Positions 1 through 5,561 of a stretch of DNA of 6,891 nucleotides are shown piece by piece. Location: positions 1 through 6,891 of the forward strand of contig CALXGD010000174.1 in the NCBI GenBank assembly GCA_944387745.1. The letters run 5' to 3'. Made by a program: the position numbers and the translations under genes. The notes under the pieces are model-generated. The model worked only from the letters and a program-made list of their open reading frames with translations. It did no database searches and was not told where the DNA came from. Each line of letters opens with the position of its first letter. Within the stretch, counting starts at the first letter, position 1. The stretch comes from an uncultured Oscillospiraceae bacterium. GTDB lineage: Bacteria; Bacillota_A; Clostridia; Oscillospirales; Oscillospiraceae.

Positions 1-1
1 C

Positions 2-706
<705 letters not shown>

Positions 707-707
707 G

Positions 708-1154
708 ATGGCAGAGAGGACGAATGGCGGGCCGTCCGGTCCTCAAAAGACATTTCACCTGGAAATTGTAACTCCGGATAAGCAATTTTTTATGGGGGAG
801 GCGGAGGCGGTGGTCCTCCCTGCCCTGGATGGAGCCTATGGAGTAGAGCCGAGACACGAACCCGTTGCCACCGCTGTGGTGCCCGGAGAGCTGCGCTTTT
901 GTACCCAGGGGGTGTGGACAGAGATAGTGGTGGGGCAGGGCTTGGCAGAGGTCATGCCAGACCGTGTGATGATCTTGGTGTCTGCGGCGGAGCGCCCGGA
1001 GGAGATCGATCTGGCCCGGGCTCAGGCCGCCCGGGAGCGGGCGGAGGAGCGTCTGCGCCACAAGCTGAGCGTCCGGGACTACTACAACTCCAAGGCAGCC
1101 CTGGCCCGGGCCATGGCCCGGCTGAAGGCGGTAAAGCGGAGAAGTCCGAGATAA
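708..1154 (+). CDS. atpC: F1F0 ATP synthase subunit epsilon
   Basis: Epsilon is part of the central stalk of F1; it binds gamma and can restrain ATP hydrolysis through its C-terminal helices. The 148-residue product has the usual two-domain layout: an N-terminal beta-sandwich (about 14-95; FHLEIVTPDKQFF at 16-28, DGAYGV at 41-46) and a C-terminal helical hairpin (about 98-143) rich in Ala, Arg and Glu, ending in ARAMARLKAVKR. The ATG lies one base after the atpD stop with a G-rich stretch upstream, so translation is probably coupled. Two oddities are visible. There is an N-terminal extension of about 13 residues before the conserved strand. The normally Gly-rich turn (GVLPGH-type in relatives) reads GVEPRHEPV. 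The gene is followed directly by a terminator, so it is the last gene of the operon. Confidence 0.93.
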   Translation: MAERTNGGPSGPQKTFHLEIVTPDKQFFMGEAEAVVLPALDGAYGVEPRHEPVATAVVPGELRFCTQGVWTEIVVGQGLAEVMPDRVMILVSAAERPEEIDLARAQAARERAEERLRHKLSVRDYYNSKAALARAMARLKAVKRRSPR

Positions 1155-1157
1155 GAA

Positions 1158-1189
1158 AAACGGAGCTGTCCCCAGGGGCAGCTCCGTTT
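1158..1189. terminator. Bidirectional intrinsic terminator between atpC and the deacylase gene
   Basis: A perfect 11-bp inverted repeat, AAACGGAGCTG (1158-1168) and CAGCTCCGTTT (1179-1189), encloses a 10-base loop. It starts four bases after the atpC stop. Reading rightwards the stem is followed by TTTCGCCGTTTTTAC; reading leftwards it is followed by TTTTTCTTATC, a better U-tract. It can therefore end the atp operon and also the convergent minus-strand gene whose stop is at 1267. Confidence 0.9.
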
Positions 1190-1266
1190 CGCCGTTTTTA
1201 CGCACGCAGCCCTGCACCGGAGAGCGAGGAGCGGCGGTGTGTCCAGGGATTTGAGGGGACAGATGG

Positions 1267-1830
1267 TTACGCTTCCCCCGTCTCTCTGGGATCAGGCAGA
1301 TCCACATAGATGGGAGGATGGCCCACGGACTCCACGTACCGGAGCAGATCCTCCCGCTTCAAATTGAGGGTAGAAGTGGAGATCCCGGGGTGGCCGCTGA
1401 TGGTCTCATCAGTGAGGAGAGCCCGGTCAATGACCAGATGCACCTTATTCTGGGTGTCAAAGAGTAGCTCCAGGGCAGAGACAGAGCCGGGGATGGTGCT
1501 CAGGTAGTCCCGCATATGGTTCTCATCGGCAAAGGACAGCCGGGCGCACCCCAGCTGGGCGGACAGATATTTCGTTTTGAAGGGCTTCTCCCCCGGCATC
1601 ATCAGCAGATAAAACTCCGTCTGCTGCCGGTTGCACAGAAATAAATTTTTGCAGATTTTTCCGCCCAGGGTGGCCTCAATCTGGCGGCAGTCCTCCATGG
1701 TGTCCGCGTGGTCGTGGTCCACCCGAGTGTAGGAAATGCCCAACTTGTCCAGCTGGTCATAAATAGCCAGCTCTTGAGGAATACGGTCGTCGGAGGGACG
1801 GCCGGTGTATACAGTGGGATCGATGTACAT
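1267..1830 (-). CDS. PrdX/ProX-type aminoacyl-tRNA deacylase (YbaK/ProRS-associated domain)
   Basis: Members of this family are free-standing editing enzymes that hydrolyse mischarged tRNA, classically Ala-tRNA(Pro), in the cytoplasm; the substrate here is inferred from the family. The 187-residue product is close to the usual length. Visible hallmarks are the KNLFL motif (61-65) with the expected catalytic lysine K61, the YLLMMPGEK strand, the LGCARLSFADE segment (93-103), PGSV (114-117), and GHPG followed by STSTL (146-155). The chosen ATG at 1830 is preceded by AGAGGA (1836-1841 on the minus strand) at 5 bases, and the family fold begins shortly after it. The frame stays open further upstream, but an earlier ATG at 1875 would fall at the promoter. 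The gene is transcribed alone, convergent with atpC, and shares its terminator. It is not next to a prolyl-tRNA synthetase gene or to proline reductase genes in this window. Confidence 0.9.
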   Translation of the reverse strand: MYIDPTVYTGRPSDDRIPQELAIYDQLDKLGISYTRVDHDHADTMEDCRQIEATLGGKICKNLFLCNRQQTEFYLLMMPGEKPFKTKYLSAQLGCARLSFADENHMRDYLSTIPGSVSALELLFDTQNKVHLVIDRALLTDETISGHPGISTSTLNLKREDLLRYVESVGHPPIYVDLPDPRETGEA

Positions 1831-1873
1831 GCAGGTCCTCTTTTCTCCCCAGCGGGGACAGCTTTTCTGTGCC

Positions 1874-1902
1874 ATCATACCATATTTCTCTGAGGCTGTA
1901 TA
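1874..1902 (-). promoter_or_regulatory. Sigma-A type extended -10 promoter of the deacylase gene
   Basis: On the minus strand the -35 TATACA (1902-1897; four of six matches to TTGACA) is separated by 17 bp from the -10 TATGAT (1879-1874). The -10 is preceded by TGG, giving an extended -10 of the TGnTATAAT type. Transcription would start near 1867 and leave a leader of about 37 bases that contains the AGAGGA ribosome binding site. This is a sequence match only; the start site is inferred. Confidence 0.6.
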
Positions 1903-2039
1903 CTGTACTTTGCCCCTTTCCTGGGGTTCGTTTTGTGTTATCTCATATTCTTTTATCTTATCGATTTCCCAGGAGAGCAGAGCCAGACAAGGGGGGCTAC
2001 ACAGTTGGTTGTATGCCCCGAAAATTGACACAGAAAGGA

Positions 2040-2063
2040 CCGGGCGCTTTGCAAAGCGCCCGG
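2040..2063 (-). terminator. Hairpin terminator downstream of the DUF6465-type gene
   Basis: This is a perfect 24-bp palindrome with half-site CCGGGCGCTTTG and a TGCA centre. It can form a stem of about 10 bp starting 26 bases after the minus-strand stop at 2090. On the minus strand the stem is followed by TCCTTTCTGTGTC, a weak, interrupted U-tract. On the plus strand the bases after it (CCTCTGGTTTT) are no better. Termination of the minus-strand gene is the natural reading, although efficiency is uncertain. Confidence 0.7.
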
Positions 2064-2089
2064 CCTCTGGTTTTGGAGCGGGGTAAGCG

Positions 2090-2401
2090 TTACAGCTCCA
2101 CCTTTCCGCTGTATTCGTTGTCGTTGACCACAAAGTAAATGGCCTGGTCCTCGGGCTTGAGATACAGCTTCAGATCCTTGATGTCCAGCTGAGCGCACTG
2201 GGACTTGACAGCGGCGACCATATCGTCCTGGGTGAGCTCCTTTCCCATGTACTGAAGGGTCAGGGTAACCTGGGGGGCGGCAGTTTTCTTTGCCGCGCTT
2301 CTTCTCACCGGGAGCTTGCGGGTTTTAGCGGCGGGCTTCTCCGCCTTTTTGACGGCTTCTTTTTTCTCTACGGGCTCGGCCGCTTTTGGGGATCTCGCCA
2401 T
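2090..2401 (-). CDS. Small basic-tailed protein, DUF6465-like
   Basis: This 103-residue protein has two distinct parts. Residues 1-43 are a low-complexity tail rich in Lys, Ala, Pro and Arg (for example KKAEKPAAKTRK), resembling a disordered nucleic-acid-binding tail. Residues 44-103 form a compact domain that starts VTLTLQYMGKELTQDD and ends YFVVNDNEYSGKVEL, with a central LYLKPEDQAIYFVVND. This matches what I remember of Firmicutes proteins annotated DUF6465, which have no established function. The ATG at 2401 is chosen because relatives begin MAR-. A GTG nine bases upstream (2410) is a real alternative, because the AAGGA at 2422-2418 is better spaced for it, 7 bases away. The gene stands alone with its own promoter and hairpin. 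A DNA- or RNA-binding role is only a guess from the tail composition. Confidence 0.82.
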   Translation of the reverse strand: MARSPKAAEPVEKKEAVKKAEKPAAKTRKLPVRRSAAKKTAAPQVTLTLQYMGKELTQDDMVAAVKSQCAQLDIKDLKLYLKPEDQAIYFVVNDNEYSGKVEL

Positions 2402-2422
2402 GACACACACGTTCCTTTCCTT

Positions 2423-2437
2423 GACGGCGGAGCCGTC
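2423..2437 (-). repeat. Leader hairpin next to the ribosome binding site of the DUF6465-type gene
   Basis: GACGGC (2423-2428) and GCCGTC (2432-2437) form a 6-bp GC-rich stem with a 3-base loop in the 5' leader. In the minus-strand mRNA the stem ends directly before the A/G-rich run AAGGAAAGGAA that holds the ribosome binding site. It could keep the site exposed or modulate access to it. No ligand-binding motif is recognised. Confidence 0.45.
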
Positions 2438-2466
2438 GATTTTCTTAGGTCCATTGATCCTCTTAT

Positions 2467-2475
2467 ATTGTACCA
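2467..2475 (-). promoter_or_regulatory. Extended -10 promoter of the DUF6465-type gene
   Basis: On the minus strand TGGTACAAT (2475-2467) is a good extended -10 (TGn plus TACAAT). The -35 region at the expected distance reads TTTTCC and is weak, which is tolerated by extended -10 promoters. Transcription would start near 2460, giving a leader of about 60 bases with the hairpin at 2423-2437. Confidence 0.5.
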
Positions 2476-2578
2476 GGATTTGTCTGAAGGAAAAGAGTCA
2501 AAATGACGATTATGCTTTTTGATCTACGGGATGAGCCTGCCAGTTTGCACATGATTTTAGAAAATCTTACCAAAAGTT

Positions 2579-2733
2579 CGCTGCGCGCTGTCTTTGCAGC
2601 GGTCTAAGTGCCGGCCGTGGGAGACTACACCGCCCCGTGTGCCGGTGGACATGACAGGGCTGGAATGACCGCTGTTGACCACGGCGGCAGTCAGCCGTCC
2701 GTTTCCTTTCTGTACAGCCCTCGCAAAGGGAAA
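2579..2733 (+). other. Hairpin-rich block, possible structured RNA of unknown class
   Basis: Four consecutive inverted repeats can be read: CGCTGC/GCAGCG (2579-2584 with 2596-2601); CCGGC/GCCGG (2611-2615 with 2641-2645) with an inner ACAC/GTGT; an interrupted stem GGC, TGAC, CGCTG against CGGCG, GTCA, GCC (2658-2696) with loop TTGACCA; and TTTCCTTT/AAGGGAAA (2702-2709 with 2726-2733, one G-U). AGGGCTG (2656-2662) can alternatively pair with CAGCCCT (2715-2721), which would compete with the third and fourth stems. I could not match it to 6S RNA, SRP RNA, RNase P RNA, tmRNA or a known riboswitch, and found no convincing promoter for it. GC-rich DNA gives chance hairpins, so this is tentative. 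Confidence 0.25.
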
Positions 2734-2775
2734 AGCTGGAATATGAGAATTCGGGCAGACTGGTTCAGGAGCTCA

Positions 2776-2792
2776 GCCGCATAAAATGCGGC
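2776..2792. repeat. Inverted repeat overlapping the ger operon -35
   Basis: GCCGCAT (2776-2782), AAA, ATGCGGC (2786-2792) is a perfect 7-bp inverted repeat. The proposed -35 GCATA (2779-2783) lies within its left arm and loop. This placement is typical of an operator for a dimeric regulator, but no regulator is identified here. Confidence 0.5.
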
Positions 2793-2808
2793 GGGATAAG
2801 GCATACTA
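2779..2808 (+). promoter_or_regulatory. Forespore sigma-G promoter of the germinant receptor operon
   Basis: The -35 GCATA (2779-2783) and -10 CATACTA (2802-2808), 18 bp apart, match the known Bacillus sigma-G consensus (GHATR, 17-18 bp, CATHHTA; CATACTA is the classic -10). Transcription would start about 2813-2816, just upstream of the AGGAGG at 2819. GerA-family operons are known to be transcribed by sigma-G in the forespore, so sequence and context agree. Experimental proof in this organism is lacking. Confidence 0.78.
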
Positions 2809-2818
2809 ATCCGGCGAG

Positions 2819-2824
2819 AGGAGG
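2819..2824 (+). promoter_or_regulatory. Ribosome binding site deciding the GTG start of the GerA-type gene
   Basis: A perfect AGGAGG sits 6 bases before the GTG at 2831. The next in-frame ATG (2858) has only a poor GCGGGAA upstream, so the GTG is preferred as the start codon. Confidence 0.85.
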
Positions 2825-2830
2825 GAGAGT

Positions 2831-4348
2831 GTGGGAATTTTGGGGCCAGAGCGGGAAATGTCCGCCCCTCACCCGAGGCGGGACCCACAATTTACAAATC
2901 CCCTTTCCCGGGAAAATCTCCGGGAGGTCTTTTCTAATTGTGCGGATTATATGGAGCGGACCGTCTATCTACACGGAGACCGGGAGCGGACGGTGACCGT
3001 GTGCTATTTGCTGGGGATGACGAGAAATGAGCGCATGAGCGACTATGTGCTCCGCCCGCTGGCCCAGGACGCTCAGCTCAGCCAGGCGCCGGAAGAAGAG
3101 CTGTTTTCTCTCCTTCAGTACGGGGCCCTCTACAATATGGCAGCCAGCCGGCGGACCACATTGGACCAAGTGGCGAACGACCTGATTCTGGGCTGCTGTG
3201 CCCTGTTTTTTCCGGGACGGAAGGATGCCCTCACTCTGCCAGTGCCCACAGAGGAGAAGCGCTCCGTGGGGGAGCCGGAGAATGAGCCGGCCTTGAAAGG
3301 GGTTCGGGAGTCCTTTGTAGAGTCCATCCGAACCAATACCGCCATGGTCCGCCGGCATTTGAAGGCGGTGGAGCTGAAGATCCAAGAGCATATTGTCGGC
3401 AGACGCTCCCGGACGATGGTAGATGTGCTGTATCTGGAGGGGATTGCCGACCCGGAGACGGTAGATCGGGTGAGGCGCAGGCTGGATGACATCGACATCG
3501 ACGGCGTGGAGGCGGCAGGAAATCTTGAGGAGTATCTGGTGGACCATCTGAATACCCCATTTCCTACAATGCCCTATACCCAGCGGCCAGATCGGCTCTG
3601 TCAGGCACTGCTGGAGGGGCGGGTGTGCCTGATGGCCGACGGCCTGCCATTTGCCTGGATGCTGCCGGGGACGGTGGATCAATTTTTTAAGACGGGTCAG
3701 GACCGGGCTTTCCACTGGATGACAGCCTCGGCCCTCAATCTGGTGCGGTGGCTGTGCGCCCTGCTCACCGTCCTTGTGCCAGGCCTGTATATCGCGTTGG
3801 TGACCTTTCATCCGGAGGCCATACCGGTGAAGCTGGCCCTGTCTATTGCTGCGGCCAAACAGGAGGTGCCCTTTTCCACAGTCTTTGAAGTGCTGATTAT
3901 GCTCTTTGCTTTTGAGGTGCTTCAGGAGGCTGGGCTGCGTTTACCAAGTCCCATTGGGGCCACAGTGTCAATTCTGGGGGGCCTGGTGGTAGGCAACGCC
4001 GCAGTGGAGGCCCATATTGTCTCCCCCGCAGTGCTGATTGCAGTTGCCATTGCGGGAGTGGCTGGGTATACCATGCCCTCTCAGGATTTTGCCGCGGCTC
4101 TGAGGCTGTGGAGATTTCTGTTGGCCGTGCTGGCCAGCGTCGGAGGGCTGTTTGGCTTAGCGGCGGGATACGCGGCTCTCATCTATCACTTGGCCAGTCT
4201 GGAGACCTTTGGCGTTCCCTATCTGGCCCCCTTTACCACGGGGGCAGGGGAGCCGCGAGGTCACCCAAATCTGATGCGTCCTCCCCTGCCCAGAATGAAA
4301 TGGAGGGACGGCGCCCGACACAGCTGGAATCGGAGGAATCAGCGATGA
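2831..4348 (+). CDS. gerA: Spore germinant receptor subunit A (GerA/GerKA family)
   Basis: The A subunit of a germinant receptor sits in the inner membrane of the dormant spore and, with the B and C subunits, responds to small nutrients or other germinants. The product is 505 residues, normal for the family. The soluble N-terminal domain (about 20-295) includes KGVRESFVESIRTN (156-169), DGVEAAGNLEEYL (224-236) and TQRPDRLCQALLEGRVCLMADGLPF (250-274, key residues RPDR, LLEGRV and DGLPF). The membrane domain has segments at roughly 301-326, 346-368, 374-392, 398-415 and 427-452. Its most conserved stretch is LPSPIGATVSILGGLVVGNA (371-390). The tail contains PYLAPF (463-468). It starts with GTG behind a perfect AGGAGG and a sigma-G promoter. 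It overlaps the next gene by ATGA. The symbol denotes subunit type, not orthology to B. subtilis gerAA, and the ligand cannot be read from sequence. Confidence 0.95.
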   Translation: MGILGPEREMSAPHPRRDPQFTNPLSRENLREVFSNCADYMERTVYLHGDRERTVTVCYLLGMTRNERMSDYVLRPLAQDAQLSQAPEEELFSLLQYGALYNMAASRRTTLDQVANDLILGCCALFFPGRKDALTLPVPTEEKRSVGEPENEPALKGVRESFVESIRTNTAMVRRHLKAVELKIQEHIVGRRSRTMVDVLYLEGIADPETVDRVRRRLDDIDIDGVEAAGNLEEYLVDHLNTPFPTMPYTQRPDRLCQALLEGRVCLMADGLPFAWMLPGTVDQFFKTGQDRAFHWMTASALNLVRWLCALLTVLVPGLYIALVTFHPEAIPVKLALSIAAAKQEVPFSTVFEVLIMLFAFEVLQEAGLRLPSPIGATVSILGGLVVGNAAVEAHIVSPAVLIAVAIAGVAGYTMPSQDFAAALRLWRFLLAVLASVGGLFGLAAGYAALIYHLASLETFGVPYLAPFTTGAGEPRGHPNLMRPPLPRMKWRDGARHSWNRRNQR

Positions 4349-5475
4349 AACAGGGAATTGCGGCCGGCTGGCTGGCCGGGCTGCTCCTCCTGACGGGGTG
4401 CGGAAATGCGGTGTTCCCCTATGCCAGGGAGATGGGAGATATGGCTCTGCTGCGGACCATGGGTGTGGACGCTGGAGAGGCGGGACAGCAGTTCCAAGTA
4501 ACAGTATCCACGGGGCGCCGAGCCGCCGGCCTTCAGGGAGAAAATCTGCCTCCCCTTATTTTGTCGGCCCAGGCCGGCTCTCTCAGCGCCGCCTGCCTGT
4601 CCATACAGGGACTCAGCGACAGCTATGTGTTCTATGGCTATGTGGACCAGCTTTTGGTGGGAGAGGACGCCGCGCTGACAGGGATTGAACCGGTGCTGGA
4701 CTATTTTTCTCGAGATGCGGAACTGAGCTTGGGAGCCCAGCTTTGGCTGGTCAGGGGAGATACGGCCCGAACTGCCATTGAATCCGGCGAAGAGGCGGGG
4801 GTGGAGGGCAGACTGTCTACTCTGCAGACGGACAGTGAAATCGGAACGGCGGAGATCACCAGGACAGCCGGAGAGGGATTTTCAGACCTGCTGGAGCGAG
4901 GCTGCACCTACTTGCCCGCGCTGAGCGTGGTCAGCGGGGAGGAGGGCGGCACCGCGCTGCTGGAGGCGGGTTATGGGGTACTCCGGCAGGGAAAGCTGGT
5001 GGGCTATCTGGATGGGGAGAGCGCAGAAGGGCTGGAACTGCTTGCTGGCCATGCGGCAGAGGATATTCTGGAGGTAGAGCTGCCCTCAGGGGCGGTGGCG
5101 GTGCGGATTACAGGGGTGTCCGTAAAATGTGAACCGGTATTTCAAGGAGCGGAGCTGAGCGAGCTGCGTCTGCTTTGCTGGCTTACCGCTGAGCTGGCAG
5201 AATTTCGCGGCGCTCTGCGGGAGGAAGATTTGGGGCTGCTGCGGAGCGAGCTGGAGAGACGGGAGAGGCTGCGAATTCAAAAAGTGATGGACCAACTGCG
5301 CAGCTGGCAAACGGACTGTATTAATTTAGGCGGGCTAGTGGGGAGAACAAACCCGGGGCGGTGGGAGACGCTGGAACGGGAGTGGGATCGCCTCTTTGTT
5401 TCCGTCCCTCTGGACATCTCTGTTGATGTGTCTGTAACGCGCACCTCTGGCGGGCTGACCGGGTCGGGGACATGA
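4345..5475 (+). CDS. gerC: Spore germinant receptor lipoprotein subunit C (Ger(x)C family)
   Basis: The C subunit is a lipoprotein anchored on the outer face of the inner spore membrane and is needed for receptor function. The ATG at 4345 overlaps the upstream TGA and has GGAGGA seven bases ahead, so it is coupled to the A subunit. The frame is open further upstream, but that part only shadows the A gene. The 376-residue product begins with a lipoprotein signal peptide: MKQG, a hydrophobic core, then the lipobox LTGC with the lipidated Cys19. The C-terminal domain (about 186-376) has family landmarks: YLPALSVV, GYGVLRQGKLVGYLDGESAE (209-228), and the closing helix and strands DCINLGGLVGRTNPGRWETL (324-343) then WDRLF and VDVSVTRTSG. 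Sequence conservation of this family is low, but lipobox, length, position and C-terminal pattern agree. Confidence 0.93.
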   Translation: MKQGIAAGWLAGLLLLTGCGNAVFPYAREMGDMALLRTMGVDAGEAGQQFQVTVSTGRRAAGLQGENLPPLILSAQAGSLSAACLSIQGLSDSYVFYGYVDQLLVGEDAALTGIEPVLDYFSRDAELSLGAQLWLVRGDTARTAIESGEEAGVEGRLSTLQTDSEIGTAEITRTAGEGFSDLLERGCTYLPALSVVSGEEGGTALLEAGYGVLRQGKLVGYLDGESAEGLELLAGHAAEDILEVELPSGAVAVRITGVSVKCEPVFQGAELSELRLLCWLTAELAEFRGALREEDLGLLRSELERRERLRIQKVMDQLRSWQTDCINLGGLVGRTNPGRWETLEREWDRLFVSVPLDISVDVSVTRTSGGLTGSGT

Positions 5476-5561
5476 CCTGGAAAAAGGACCAAAAAGATAT
5501 ACTGAGACAGAGAGGGGCGGTCAAGGCGATTAGAAAGGCGGGCAGGAATGGAGCAGGATAA
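5472..5561 (+). CDS. Possible 29-residue coupling ORF between gerC and gerB
   Basis: An ATG at 5472 overlaps the gerC stop as ATGA. It opens a frame of 29 codons ending in TAA at 5559-5561, fourteen bases inside gerB in a different frame. The peptide starts MTWKKDQKDILRQRG and is strongly basic with no recognised domain. The ribosome binding site is poor (TCGGGGAC just upstream), so translation would depend on re-initiation after gerC. It fills the 72-base gap that would otherwise separate gerC from gerB, and might carry ribosomes to the gerB start. It could equally be a chance ORF; this short length has no statistical weight by itself. Confidence 0.28.
   Translation: MTWKKDQKDILRQRGAVKAIRKAGRNGAG

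Larger units (their letters stand above)
2411..2830. other. Intergenic region of about 420 bp between divergent transcription units
   Basis: The left third, about 2440-2580, is clearly more AT-rich than its surroundings and holds the minus-strand promoter. It also holds a 14-bp palindrome, GATTTT-AG-AAAATC (2553-2566). The middle, 2579-2733, is GC-rich and contains four successive inverted repeats. The right end holds the sigma-G promoter and the ribosome binding site of the ger operon. No tRNA, rRNA or recognised riboswitch is visible. A 34-codon ORF (2503-2607) is present but has weak support. Confidence 0.6.

Noticed and set aside
2025..2047. TTGACA on the plus strand near 2025 as a promoter
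   Set aside because: No acceptable -10 at 16-18 bp; that position falls in the GC-rich terminator stem.
1831..2133. N-terminal extension of the deacylase frame upstream of 1830
   Set aside because: The extension crosses the proposed promoter and the hairpin at 2040-2063, has no family similarity, and the ATG at 1830 has a good ribosome binding site.
1953..2198. Short frames on both strands through the 24-bp palindrome
   Set aside because: They translate the terminator hairpin and part of the DUF6465-type gene in the wrong frame; no independent start signals.
2579..2760. 6S RNA, SRP RNA, RNase P RNA or a GEMM, ZTP or cobalamin riboswitch
   Set aside because: I looked for the conserved cores of these classes and none was convincing; the block is left as an unassigned hairpin region.
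2969..3811. Long minus-strand frames opposite the GerA-type gene
   Set aside because: They are shadows of a well-supported gene with family motifs throughout, and show no motif of their own.
4108..4344. Upstream extension of the gerC frame to 4108
   Set aside because: It lies wholly inside the GerA membrane domain in another frame; the lipoprotein signal peptide and GGAGGA place the start at 4345.
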